A DNA stretch of 64,000 bases from Apoda limacodes (GCA_946406115.1 OX291544.1:33497521-33561520); one strand, 5' to 3'; shown: positions 33,948-44,870, counted from the stretch's first letter. A program made the numbers and translations. Notes: generated by a model from the letters alone, not told the origin.

Positions 33948-34157
33948 ATGCCGAGGATTCGTGTCCCAAATAACTATGTCCCGGTGAATACTGGGCACTG
34001 TACGCCGCGTCCGCCGGACACAATGCCCTTGTATTTGCGTAAGTCGATCGGCGCGGTCACCCTCAGACCACGGAACAGCGATTGGATTATGCGGAAAAAC
34101 TACCGTGAATTAGATAAGATGGATGCTGTAACGGAGAATACATATACACGTTATTAA
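33948..34157 (+). CDS. Unrecognised 69-codon ORF, possible last exon (unit 1)
   Basis: The frame starts ATG directly after an in-frame TGA and ends TAA at 34,155. It reads MPRIRVPNNYVPVNTGHCTP, then MPLYLRKSIGAVTLRPRNSD, then WIMRKNYRELDKMDAVTENT and ends YTRY. GC is near 50 percent in an AT-rich setting, residues are well mixed, and AATAAA follows within about 15 bases of the stop. These points suggest a real small protein or terminal coding exon. An exon could also begin after an AG at about 33,955, but the polypyrimidine tract is weak. I recognise no family. On the opposite strand an AATAAA also lies close by (about 34,198-34,203), hinting at converging transcripts. Confidence 0.4.
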   Translation: MPRIRVPNNYVPVNTGHCTPRPPDTMPLYLRKSIGAVTLRPRNSDWIMRKNYRELDKMDAVTENTYTRY

Positions 34158-34360
34158 GACACATAAAATAAAACAAAACCCTCTTTGGCCAAATTGTTTT
34201 ATTCAGAATTCATAACTTACACAAACTTATAGAATTCCCTTGTTGTTGACTTTTAGAGTAGATTGTGGCAATGAGTCTCATCTTGAATAAGCAGAGTCAT
34301 GAGTATTTGTTTCTATTTCCAGAGTTTGTTTCTGGTGGAAAGTGCAAATAAACATATTTT

Positions 34361-35530
34361 TTTTTAATACCACTAAGGTGGTAAACAAACTTACGGTCCG
34401 CCTGATGATAAGCGGTCACCGAAGCCATGGAAGCTTGCAACACCAGGGGTATCACTCGCGCGTTGCCGACCCTTCAGAAATCTAATAACTTCTTACTTGA
34501 AGAACCCCATACTGTAGTCCTTGGAGAAAACCTTGACAGGGAGCTCATTCCACAACCTAATTCCCAACCCAGGAGTTCGCGGGAGGAAGTTTCTATGAAA
34601 CTGCACTGTACGTGACAATTTCGGTTCTAAAGTGTTAGAATAAATTCTCTGCCGATGGCGAGCGGCGCGATGGTAGAAAGTAGCCGTGGGCATAATTTCG
34701 AACTTAAATTCCTCAGAAAACATCCCATTGTACAAGCGTTAGAACACACACAGGGAGGTAAAGTCACTCCTCAGACTTAAGGGCTCAATACGGCAAGTGA
34801 GTTTGGAATCGTCGACAATTCTCACAGCCCGTTGTTGAACCGAGTCAAAAGGGCCAAGCTGGTATCCGGGTGCAACCGCCCAGAAATGGCAGCAATACTC
34901 CATATGACTTGCCGCTTTTTAAGCAGCAACCTTTGCACCGAAGTGAAGTACTGCTTCGCTCTGTTGAGTACACCAAGTTTTTTAGGCGCCTTTTCTTGCA
35001 GATCTCAATGCTCTTGGAGATTGCAAGGGGAGTGTTCTGGAATTGTGGGACCACAGTGAATGGGGTTTTCTTAGCGGTGAACGCGCAGACTTGTGTCTTT
35101 GTGGGGTTGAATCAGACCATGTTTTCCCGGCCCCAGTCAGATACAGAGTAATCTCGATTTGAGACACAAGTTCTTCAAGTTTTTCCTTCATAACGGAACG
35201 AGGGATGCTTGCACAACCCGTGTAATAAGGTACTCCAGTACTGTTATCTGCATAGCAATGTATGTTATTGATGGATAACATGTCATTGATATGCAGTAGA
35301 AACAACGTAGGAGACAGCACAGAGCCTTGCGTCAATTAATTAATTAATGTCAATGCTATCAGAGCAACTACCGTAAACTACAGCTCGTATGCGTCTCACG
35401 GACAAAAGCTAGCCACCCATTTGCACAAACCCTCGGGTACTCCTTAAGACGGCAACTTCGATAAAAGACCCCGGTTCTAGACCCGATCGAACGCCTTCGA
35501 TGACGCCAACGCCTTGTTGTGGTCAGTTGT
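34361..35530 (-). mobile_element. LINE 3' half with RT core remnants (unit 1)
   Basis: Minus-strand reading from about 35,525 gives SSKAFDRV, NRGLLSKLPS and GVPEGLCKWVASF (separated by stops), QGSVLSPTLFLLHINDML, then the catalytic box as CYADNSTGV. Later come VVPQFQNTPLAISKSIEI, a deletion that removes part of the SNVQFRDHLQD stretch present at 24.3 kb, and the C-terminus with TATFYHRAARHRQRI and IRLWNELPVKVF. The 3' end (GGTGG/CACCTTAGTGG type) sits by the T run at 34,358-34,366. YADD has become YADN in this unit. The copy is 5'-truncated and has several frameshifts. Same family as the 23.7-kb copy. Confidence 0.9.
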
Positions 35531-36624
35531 TAAAAAAAATCATTTAGTAAAAGTTATGTTATGTCGCCCGAGTAAATTGCCGCTCACACCTACCACAAAT
35601 CGAAGGCAGATATTAGTCAGTCGGTTAGAAATTAATAATACTAGTAACTTAGGAAGTAAGTAACTATATTGATAAATTAGATATAACTAGAACGGCTCCT
35701 AATGTGCGTAACTTTACACACCCTTAATTGATATTTTTATACTTTGTAGGTATTTATTTTACCAAAATTATGATATGAATAATAAAGATTATATCGCTGA
35801 ACGTAAGAGAAGCTCCGCAACAAAAACCGATATGAAGTTACACTTTTTAATTGTTTGCAGGAAACTTGAAAGATTTATAACTTCTTAAAGCGCGACACAA
35901 TATAAAGACCAGCTTTAGCAACTCTTTCTTCAAGAAATACCAAATCATATTTATTTATATTTTGCTCAATGACTCTTTGATTCGACACCGATTATAACTT
36001 TTACGCAAATACTAATTAAAATATAATACACACAAACATATTTAAGATTCTAATGAAGTCGCTATTGTATGATGTTATATCAATAAGTCATAGTATATTG
36101 AAAAAACGGATTATTGTGAAAATCCTAGGAAGTTCGCAAACTATCGATTAATTGGAAAATAAAAATTAGTTTTGTAATCTTCCGGGATATATTCAAGATC
36201 CTTGTAAAAGAAACAGAGTTTGATTTCTGACGGATCGAATTTTGAGCGCTGATTAGAGAAGATGTTATAAATCGTCCATTATCCCACATGAGGGATGATT
36301 TATAACATATTCGTTCTCATTGGTTAGTAAATAACTCTTTGCAAAGAAATATTTGTTTCAAGTTAGACAAGTAATTATATGTATAAAGTTAGGCAACATA
36401 TTATAATAAAAAAGTTAAGTATCCTCTGGAAAAATCAAACCTATAGGTAGGGGGATGAGGAAAGGTGACTGCCAAGTGGCAAGGAAAGTAATAGGAAGAG
36501 GGATGAGGATAGGTGACCGCCATGTGGCATATTTTCCGTGCTTCGGAGCATGATTAGATCGGATGATTATCGCAACGTAAGTAACTATTCGGATATGTAC
36601 ATATTACATGTACATACATTTATA

Positions 36625-37012
36625 CTGGTTGGAAACGTTAAGTGATCTCACTCGATTATTAATTAACCATACAAGATATCGAAATACTGATTATTGATCC
36701 TGAAAGCGCTTCACGAACTCTATCCATTTTGCGTGTTTAATTTAGTAATGGTGGCGTATTCTTATGTTGAAAAAAGAGATATGATGAAACTATATTACCA
36801 AAATTATTTAGGTATCATAATATCATCATGTCGCCATACTAAATGTATGGAAGCTGAAACCATCAATTTTTTTGCATAAACTTATTTCATAAACTGTTAT
36901 TGATACCATTGCATAGAGCTTGTTAAGCACTTTCAGGATTAATCAGTAATTCCATATCATGTAGGGTTCAGAAATAATCGAGTTAGATAAGATCTCATAC
37001 CGTTTCCCCCTG
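36625..37012. mobile_element. Fold-back element (unit 2 copy)
   Basis: Copy of the element at 33,226-33,613, differing in this span by one substitution seen (C36,864). It was copied as part of the 3.4-kb duplication and not by transposition, since the flanking sequence is duplicated too. Confidence 0.72.
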
Positions 37013-37347
37013 TATAATGTATATAAAACATATATAATTATATAAATTATACGAGTACATACATATTTTTTGTTTAAGTTAGAAATTGCGTTAATCGTTT
37101 GATGCTTGGAGCCCCATATAACTAATGAGAAAATACTGTTGATTTTTTTTTTTAATAATAATTGTATAAAACCATACAAATTGTACTTATACGTAACCAG
37201 AACAGAACCTTTTTCACAGAATTAAAGTACACAAAACGTCGAGCCAGACCCTACTCACTTATTTACATCAGTCCGTTATGAAAGTATTCCGTAACAAGAT
37301 CATTAGGCCCACTTAGATTGATCCTTACAAAAGGATCTTGCAAATGA

Positions 37348-37557
37348 ATGCCGAGGATTCGTGTCCCAAATAACTATGTCCCGGTGAATACTGGGCACTG
37401 TACGCCGCGTCCGCCGGACACAATGCCCTTGTATTTGCGTAAGTCGATCGGCGCGGTCACCCTCAGACCACGGAACAGCGATTGGATTATGCGGAAAAAC
37501 TACCGTGAATTAGATAAGATGGATGCTGTAACGGAGAATACATATACACGTTATTAA
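37348..37557 (+). CDS. Unrecognised 69-codon ORF (unit 2 copy)
   Basis: This copy translates identically to the ORF at 33,948-34,157, with the same ATG, TAA and downstream AATAAA. Two identical copies 3.4 kb apart are expected from the recent duplication and do not by themselves show selection. If the ORF is a genuine gene or exon, the duplication doubled it. Confidence 0.4.
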   Translation: MPRIRVPNNYVPVNTGHCTPRPPDTMPLYLRKSIGAVTLRPRNSDWIMRKNYRELDKMDAVTENTYTRY

Positions 37558-37760
37558 GACACATAAAATAAAACAAAACCCTCTTTGGCCAAATTGTTTT
37601 ATTCAGAATTCATAACTTACACAAACTTATAGAATTCCCTTGTTGTTGACTTTTAGAGTAGATTGTGGCAATGAGTCTCATCTTGAATAAGCAGAGTCAT
37701 GAGTATTTGTTTCTATTTCCAGAGTTTGTTTCTGGTGGAAAGTGCAAATAAACATATTTT

Positions 37761-38930
37761 TTTTTAATACCACTAAGGTGGTAAACAAACTTACGGTCCG
37801 CCTGATGATAAGCGGTCACCGAAGCCATGGAAGCTTGCAACACCAGGGGTATCACTCGCGCGTTGCCGACCCTTCAGAAATCTAATAACTTCTTACTTGA
37901 AGAACCCCATACTGTAGTCCTTGGAGAAAACCTTGACAGGGAGCTCATTCCACAACCTAATTCCCAACCCAGGAGTTCGCGGGAGGAAGTTTCTATGAAA
38001 CTGCACTGTACGTGACAATTTCGGTTCTAAAGTGTTAGAATAAATTCTCTGCCGATGGCGAGCGGCGCGATGGTAGAAAGTAGCCGTGGGCATAATTTCG
38101 AACTTAAATTCCTCAGAAAACATCCCATTGTACAAGCGTTAGAACACACACAGGGAGGTAAAGTCACTCCTCAGACTTAAGGGCTCAATACGGCAAGTGA
38201 GTTTGGAATCGTCGACAATTCTCACAGCCCGTTGTTGAACCGAGTCAAAAGGGCCAAGCTGGTATCCGGGTGCAACCGCCCAGGAATGGCAGCAATACTC
38301 CATATGACTTGCCGCTTTTTAAGCAGCAACCTTTGCACCGAAGTGAAGTACTGCTTCGCTCTGTTGAGTACACCAAGTTTTTTAGGCGCCTTTTCTTGCA
38401 GATCTCAATGCTCTTGGAGATTGCAAGGGGAGTGTTCTGGAATTGTGGGACCACAGTGAATGGGGTTTTCTTAGCGGTGAACGCGCAGACTTGTGTCTTT
38501 GTGGGGTTGAATCAGACCATGTTTTCCCGGCCCCAGTCAGATACAGAGTAATCTCGATTTGAGACACAAGTTCTTCAAGTTTTTCCTTCATAACGGAACG
38601 AGGGATGCTTGCACAACCCGTGTAATAAGGTACTCCAGTACTGTCATCTGCATAGCAATGTATGTTATTGATGGATAACATGTCATTGATATGCAGTAGA
38701 AACAACGTAGGAGACAGCACAGAGCCTTGCGTCAATTAATTAATTAATGTCAATGCTATCAGAGCAACTACCGTAAACTACAGCTCGTATGCGTCTCACG
38801 GACAAAAGCTAGCCACCCATTTGCACAAACCCTCGGGTACTCCTTAAGACGGCAACTTCGATAAAAGACCCCGGTTCTAGACCCGATCGAACGCCTTCGA
38901 TGACGCCAACGCCTTGTTGTGGTCAGTTGT
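37761..38930 (-). mobile_element. LINE 3' half with RT core remnants (unit 2)
   Basis: Copy of the unit-1 LINE fragment. Here the catalytic box reads CYADDSTGV, the family's normal form, because C38,645 replaces T35,245. The rest, including the internal deletion and frameshifts, is shared, so the element was already dead before the 3.4-kb duplication. One further difference (G38,284) changes a codon in an overlapping frame only. Confidence 0.9.
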
Positions 38931-39273
38931 TAAAAAAAATCATTTAGTAAAAGTTATGTTATGTCGCCCGAGTAAATTGCCGCTCACACCTACCACAAAT
39001 CGAAGGCAGATATTAGTCAGTCGGTTAGAAATTAATAATACTAGTAACTTAGGAAGTAAGTAACTATATTGATAAATTAGATATAACTAGAACGGCTCCT
39101 AATGTGCGTAACTTTACACACCCTTAATTGATATTTTTATACTTTGTAGGTATTTATTTTACCAAAATTATGATATGAATAATAAAGATTATATCGCTGA
39201 ACGTAAGAGAAGCTCCGCAACAAAAACCGATATGAAGTTACACTTTTTAATTGTTTGCAGGAAACTTGAAAGA

Positions 39274-39978
39274 TTATAAAATAAAGGAGTAGTTTTAAAA
39301 TTTACTTGTAAATATGTTGTAATATCTTATTTTGATCCGGCAGCTACTTTAAAAGAAAATAAAATATAAATACTTTAATGTCCTTTAAAGTAAGGGATGC
39401 ACATATGAGGAAATATTTAAGTAACTAAAAAATGAACCAAAAAAATGTAAATATCTGTTTTTGTTCCGCAGCTTGCTAGTGTTATATGATAGCACCTAAT
39501 TTAGAATCATTAAAATACCTTAATGGACGGACGGTTAAAGGTCAACCCAGATCAGGGTTGCCACTAGTCTATTTGTTACTATTTGTGACATTAAAACAAA
39601 AGATTTGTAGATTTGTTATATTATCTACCTCTTGCGACATCACGTATGTTTACGAGCATATATTTTATAGTGACTTTGACCTTTTAGATTCCAAAAGATG
39701 TTGTAATGTCGTATCCTTAACCTTTTAATTCTCGTAAGTAAGAGTATTATATAGATATGCGTGTACTGGTCATTTTGTACTTTTTTATTTAATTTTTAGG
39801 TTTTCAACAGTGAATATAAAAAACACCTTAGAAGTAACAATAATGTATTAGAAATAAAACGATTTATCGAAGTAGTCGGTTGGCGAAACATTCTAAAGCG
39901 ACTGATGGGTCTGTATCAATGAAAACCAGCACTTTTTTTTCTTTGTAAAAACTACATAAAGGACAAGAAGCTTCGAGG
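39274..39978. other. No gene recognised
   Basis: AT-rich sequence with a short frame at 39,486-39,728 that lacks recognisable content. From about 39,885 the sequence may belong to the retroelement that follows. Confidence 0.5.
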
Positions 39979-40078
39979 TTCCAAGTTAAGCAACATCAGC
40001 GTGTTCCAAGTTAAGCAACATCAGGGTGTTCCAAGTTAAGCAACATCAGGGTGTTCCAAGTTAAGCAACATCAGGGTG
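39979..40078 (+). repeat. Four 25-bp repeats resembling 5S rRNA box A
   Basis: TTCCAAGTTAAGCAACATCA plus GGGTG repeats exactly at 39,979, 40,004, 40,029 and 40,054; the first has one change (GCGTG). The core AAGTTAAGCAACATCAGGG is close to the box A part of the internal promoter of animal 5S rRNA genes (AAGTTAAGCAACGTCGGG, from memory). No other part of a 5S gene follows. The array lies directly upstream of LINE sequence in the same orientation. Confidence 0.9.
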
Positions 40079-40084
40079 TTCACT

Positions 40085-40905
40085 ATATTTCTGAGCTCCT
40101 TCGTCTTTTGAAGGGCACGTAAAACCATTGGTCCTATTTGTATGCCATATGACAGCAGTAGTAGAAGATCACGGCCTTTGAAATCAGAATTGTCTCGGAC
40201 AGCGCTGCTGTCCTAAGAGCTCTCGATGGTTACACAGTCAACTCAGGACTAATATTTGAATGCCACCAAGTTCTAAGGTAATATCACTCAGTAATACTGT
40301 GACGGTGGGTTGGATAAAGGGCCACAGTGGATCATTAGGCAACGACGCGGCTGATGATCTAGCCAAAATCGGCTCAAGCTCGACACCGATAGTGCCGGAG
40401 CCAATCATAAGCATACCGTTCAACCAGCTGCTGTCCTGGCTTAGACAGCACACACATCAAAAAAATCAATCAGAATGGGTGGGTGGTACAGGTTGCCGAC
40501 AGGCCAAGGACTCTACACCTAATCTAAGCCCCAGAATAACTAAGACCCTGCTCCGGATGAACAGGGATAACCTAAGAAAGGTAGTAGGGATCTTAACTGG
40601 TCACTGCTCACTTAACCGACATCTATTTCCTTTAGGTGCCACCGACAGCACCCTCTGCAGAGCATGCATGGGGACCGAAGAAACGCCATTCCACGTAATG
40701 CTACATTATACTGGAGTGGAAGACAACAGGGCACAACACCTGGGAACCCCAGGGACGCTCCAGGAGGCCTGCAGCAATGTGGGTCACTTGTCAAGATTTT
40801 GGAAGGAACTGGGTTGGCTGCAATAGCCGGCCATCTCCTACGCACAAAGCCACGATCTATGTGTGGTAATTAGCCCGCCACAAGAAGAAGAAGATGATGA
40901 CAGCA
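40085..40905 (+). mobile_element. LINE 3' part: RNase H and Cys/His tail
   Basis: From 40,189 one frame reads IVSDSAAVLRALDGYTV, NSGLIFECHQVLR and then stops; after a shift near 40,280 the frame at 40,260-40,826 reads TVTVGWIKGHSGSLGNDAAD and DLAKIGSS. This is the RNase H signature, with the conserved Asp of the SDS-type strand and the GHSG...GND...AD end. It continues LLRMNRDNLRKVVGILTGHC, LNRHLFPLG, TLCRACMGTEETPFHVML and ALQ-type LGTPGTLQEACSN, ending before the stop at 40,824. The order RNase H, then C-x2-C...H...C-like tail fits Jockey-, R1- or I-type LINEs. AAGAAGAAGA close to 40,886 marks the probable 3' end. One frameshift disrupts RNase H; the RT domain is missing. Confidence 0.88.
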
Positions 40906-41174
40906 GTAGTTAAGCCAAGTCAGGGGCTGCCACTGGCTGGACAGAGGACTGCCGATTTGCACGTTTGATCATTTGTTTAATTTTAACGACCGTAATCTTT
41001 TCAATTACAAGAAAATGGTTATGCAATAGTGAAAATATTAGCACTTAATTATTTTTTATTATATTAACATTCTAAGTCTCGCTTTACATCCAAGTTTTTT
41101 TTTTAATTTTTGTGTTACCCGTTACAATTCTCTCTAAAAAGTACATCAAGATGTTGAGAGTGAGACTTTAAGGT

Positions 41175-41410
41175 AGCAATGAGAATGAGCTTCAAAGTAA
41201 GTGCCAACCCTTGACAGTTGACCCCGGGCCGGCTGCGCCCCGGCGACTCTATCTGATGCCCGGGGTCTTGAAGGTTCTCCCGGGGACGTTATCGCGCCAC
41301 TCGCGCCTGACGCACGCACTTGTCGCACAGTTACTGCGAGTTACAGTTCAGGTTGGGGCTGGGGCTGGAGGGTGTGCGAAGATGCTATCGGGTTCTACAA
41401 ATGTCCTATC
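41175..41410. other. CpG-rich block
   Basis: GACCCCGGGCCGGCTGCGCC and GTTCTCCCGGGGACGTTATC stand in strong contrast to flanking AT-rich DNA. Short frames are open on both strands with low-complexity composition. It could be a promoter-type region or an old repeat; no transcript signal was found. Confidence 0.3.
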
Positions 41411-42270
41411 AAAGTTATCTAAGTGAAATAGATATTGCATCACAGTCATATCATGAACTGTAAATTATTAATAAAAACAATACAGGTCTTCTGTGTTTAT
41501 TTGGTGTTAGGAACTTTACTGAAAGTACACTTTACAGTTCCTACATATTTAAACAATAATACACAACTATAATTTTGAATATTTCACTTGAGTAAAATGG
41601 GTTATTTATGTAAAAGATGGTAAACATTCGGCTAAACGGCGGCACTCAAACTAATCTGTTTTGCTGGAACATATTTAAATGAAATTCGGCACACATAGCT
41701 TACTTCTATACCGATAAACAGTTTCCACGGTTATAAGTTTTCCAAGGAATAAACAAGAGAACATGGCACTGCTATATAGTTATAAATAATTCAAACAATA
41801 CATTACGGAGTTGTAGACGTCTTTATAGCCAATGAGATGCAGAATAGCTGCCGTACTAAAATAAATGTATTTACGTTATAGTCAATAGTCAAGGCTTGTC
41901 TGGAGTCTCTTTTAACCAATCACTTTAGTCTCGCTTGACACGTGACACGTAATAGGTGACAGGTGACAGGTGACAGGTGGTGAGCCCATCGAGCCCATCG
42001 CCGCAACACTGATAGCAGTGTATCTGGACTAAGGTGGCTGTATATACGAGTGTAAGCGTTAAAGTGAAAGACCAGGAACAGAATAATATAGAAGTAAGTT
42101 AGAATTGGACATAGGATTAACAGCTGTTGCCCGCCGTGGGGTGTCGCAACGAACAAATAAATGAGGCAACAAACTAGTTTGAACATAAACTTTTCTATTA
42201 GGTTCAGATTTAACAAAAAATACTTAACGGTTTGTTTTTATCATAAAATACGATAGAGTAGGCTTGAAGT
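41411..42270. other. No gene; short GGTGACA repeat
   Basis: Apart from three to four tandem AGGTGAC units at about 41,954-41,981, nothing recognisable. Confidence 0.5.
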
Positions 42271-42271
42271 A

Positions 42272-42319
42272 GGTAAGTTACCGTCCCGCCCTTAAGGTAA
42301 GTTACCGTCCCACCCTTAA
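42272..42319. repeat. 24-bp tandem duplication
   Basis: GGTAAGTTACCGTCCCGCCC plus TTAA occurs twice without gap; the second copy has one substitution (CCCACCC). Confidence 0.93.
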
Positions 42320-42837
42320 GCGCGACGCTCGTTGCCCGATGCACCGCGCGTGAACACTTTACTTTTTCCTGACTACTTATTTCTAGTTTTTATCCGACAG
42401 TTATAAGCAAATCTAGTTTTATACGATTGTATTATTGAAATGTGTCTGTTAAGTCACGCTTGTCGCATTCTGTTGCACGACTGTAACCTAACATAATAAA
42501 ATTGTAAACGCTTCTGTGCAGTTATATGTAACGTATCGAGTCTAGTACGTTTGGTTAAATTAAATCTAAACGAACAGTATACTATGAAAATCCTAAATCA
42601 CTTAGAAAGTACGTCGCAACGGAGGAGTAGGGTGATTTTATTTTTGTTACAAGGGTTACAGCTGGGAGATGGAAAACGATATAAATTACTTTTGATTTCA
42701 ATCGAGAGAGCGCTAAGAATATAATACCACGCTGGAGTCCTTCTTCTGAACGTTCCAACAAATTAATGAAAGAGTTCATTTAAACAGGAAGGGAGTTAAG
42801 ATCTTCGGAAAGTGACTGGGGTTAGCGAGAGTCAGAA

Positions 42838-43145
42838 TTGTCGACGTTCCAAAACTTGCAAGCCGTATAGAACCTTTGAGTCTGAGGAGACACTTTGCCT
42901 ACCTGTGTAAGTTCTACCGCTATCATAATGGGTTGCACCATTGCACCGCTCGCCATTGGCAGATAATTTATCCTAACGCCATAGTACCTAAATGGTCACG
43001 TACACGGTACAGTGCGGTTTCAAAGAAACCTTCTCCCGCGAACGCTTAGGTTGTGGAATAATTCCCTGCCAAGTTTTCCTCTAAGGGCTACAGTATGGGG
43101 GTTTTCAAGAAATAAGTTATTAGATTTTTGAAGGGTCCGCAACGG
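42838..43145 (+). mobile_element. LINE C-terminal fragment
   Basis: Plus-strand frames read IVDVPKLASRIEPLSLRRHF, YLCKFYR, TARHWQ, then VPKWSRT, RYSAVSKKPSPANA and a final part corresponding to LWNELPAKVF as GTTGTGGAATAATTCCCTGC. It is the 23.7-kb LINE family in the opposite orientation, truncated on both sides, with several frameshifts. Confidence 0.82.
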
Positions 43146-43336
43146 GCGAGTGGCCCTCAGCTGATGCAAGAGAGACACAGGCCGAGTCTGGGCGAACACG
43201 CTAGCTCGGGCGTCGCTGCGTTCCGTCTCACTGCTGCCGAGTTATCACACGCTCTTTACGACTTAGTACTGCATTGTATTAAGAACGTCTTCATACTTTT
43301 TATTCATGTTGGCTGAGACGTTTTTTTAGCAGGGTA

Positions 43337-43571
43337 TACTAAGTAACTATCAGTCTACTAAGTAGATATCAGTGTACTAAGTAACTATCGGTGTAATAAG
43401 TAGATACCAGTGTTCTAAGTAGATATCAGTGTACTAAGTATATATCAGTGTACTAAGTAGATATCAGTATACTAAGTAAATATCGGTGTTCTAAGTAGAT
43501 ATCGGTGTACTAAGTAGATATCAGTGTACTAAGTAGATATCAGTGTACTAAGTAGATATTAGTGTACTAAG
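43337..43571. repeat. 19-bp tandem array, 12 copies
   Basis: TACTAAGTAGATATCAGTG repeats with period 19 from 43,337 to the last partial unit at 43,565. Copies vary at two or three positions (ATATCAGTG, ATATCGGTG, AACTATC). Confidence 0.95.
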
Positions 43572-43986
43572 CTACATCACATCTAGATGTTATCTATAAT
43601 ACTCATGTAAAAGTTGTTGCTTTAGAATGTCTTGATTATTAACAACATTACAAGTCCTAATAAGACGTGGAATTGACTGCGAAGCCTTAACGTTAACATT
43701 AAACTAACACGGTTTATAAACATTAATTTGAATCCGATGTCGACCTCATGCCGTCTCACCCTCGCGTCACAAACTGAGCCGCGACGTTTATCAAATAAGA
43801 TCTCAACGGTTCGTAGACGAGCGTCAAATTGGCCGAAACCAACGCCACTAATTCCGTCGGACAACCGTGTCCACTAATACAGACCATCATTAAAAACTCA
43901 CTTTATACCCTTAACTTAAAGGTGGGGTTGTTCCGCTTTTACCCCCACTTTTGACCTCAAATCGCTTCTATCCCTATAGCTTAGAC

Positions 43987-44199
43987 TTAAGGCAGTTTTT
44001 TCTTTGAAGATAACCGTGGAGTTGTTGCATTTGGTGAGTATTTCGCTAACGCTGCCCGCGGCCGCAAGGTGCGTACGCGCAAGGTGCGCGCGGACCGTTG
44101 GCCGACGCGCGGCGTGTAAGCGATTAGTTGAACGTTGAACGGAACGACACTTTCTTCGGCCGGGTCACTGGAGGGTAGATCGTCCACGGAGATTGTCAT
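43987..44199 (-). CDS. Unrecognised 70-codon ORF in CpG-rich block
   Basis: The minus frame begins with ATG in a fair start context (AACCATGACA) and reads MTISVDDLPSSDPAEESVVP, then FNVQLIAYTP, then RTLRVRTLRPRAALAKYSPN and ends KKKLP. It has an acidic start and a basic end, and lies in a block with GC well above its flanks (GCCCGCGGCCGCAAGGTGCG). It could be a first coding exon or short gene, but I see no domain, and GC-rich DNA yields long frames by chance. Confidence 0.28.
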   Translation of the reverse strand: MTISVDDLPSSDPAEESVVPFNVQLIAYTPRVGQRSARTLRVRTLRPRAALAKYSPNATTPRLSSKKKLP

Positions 44200-44870
44200 G
44201 GTTAATTATTTATTTCCGGTTCCTTAGATAGGTGTATCGGATAAAATTTTTTCTTTTGAGGCATATTGATTTATAACCGTTTAAAAATCAATCAAATATA
44301 AAATCCTAATATAAAATATAAAACAAAACAAAACAAAACCTCTTTCCACATGTTTTGATAGTTAAGATTCTGAGTCTTTTAATCAATAATTTTGAGTAAT
44401 GCTGTTGTAAGTTATAACATAACACTACGTCTAAACTAATGATAATGTTGATCTGAGCATTTTCAGAACCCTCACTTATGTAAAAGCAAATTTCTTGTTT
44501 AGTGCATTTAGGTTAGGCCGTGTCCCAACAGTGGTGACGTATAATGCTAATGAGGAAAATAACTTCAGGTTAGTTATTTTCAATATGAATCGGGTTGCCA
44601 AAAAAGTCACTCTTCTGTTTCAATGACAATTGCAAATTATTAATTAATCACTTAATTACCAAATGTTTTAGACATTCAATGAGCTGAATAGGGTTGCGCG
44701 CTGTAAAGGCAAAACTCAATCAGTGAAAGCTATTTTAACAATTGAAGTAGTCCAAGTATGCTTTAAACTTTGATAGAACTTTAATGAATCTTTGTCCCTT
44801 TTGTTTGCAACTGTTTCTACTTAGTTATAAAGTTAATCAAAAATCAACTTTTCATGATGTTGTATGAAAA
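44200..44870. other. No gene recognised
   Basis: AT-rich, with an AAAAC pentamer repeat at about 44,320-44,339. No frame is supported. Confidence 0.5.

Larger units (their letters stand above)
32475..35873. repeat. Tandem segmental duplication, unit 1 (3,399 bp)
   Basis: The sequence starting TTTATAACTTCTTAAAGCGC is repeated head to tail at 35,874. Reading both units side by side I found four differences: G33,465/C36,864, one inserted G near 37,129, A34,884/G38,284 and T35,245/C38,645. Outside the units the match stops at once. The junction shows only a 2-base overlap (TT) with the flanks, so no repeat at the breakpoints explains it. Contents: a hairpin, a 30-bp repeat pair, a fold-back element, a 69-codon ORF and a LINE fragment. 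Confidence 0.97.
35874..39273. repeat. Tandem segmental duplication, unit 2 (3,400 bp)
   Basis: This is the second unit of the head-to-tail duplication. It ends at GAAACTTGAAAGA, after which the sequence differs from the start of another unit. The near-identity means a very recent event, a local gene conversion, or two haplotypes placed side by side by the assembler. Confidence 0.97.

Noticed and set aside
34427..35151. Plus-strand ORFs over the LINE fragments at 34.4-35.2 and 37.8-38.6 kb
   Set aside because: They are antisense frames of the minus-strand LINE coding region, shared by all copies.
40238..40453. Minus-strand ORF over the RNase H region
   Set aside because: Shadow frame of the plus-strand LINE RNase H coding sequence.
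43622..43864. 80-codon minus-strand open frame with GQFDARLRTVEILFDKRRG
   Set aside because: It lacks an ATG start and I recognise no family; adjacent to a tandem array. Kept only as unexplained sequence.
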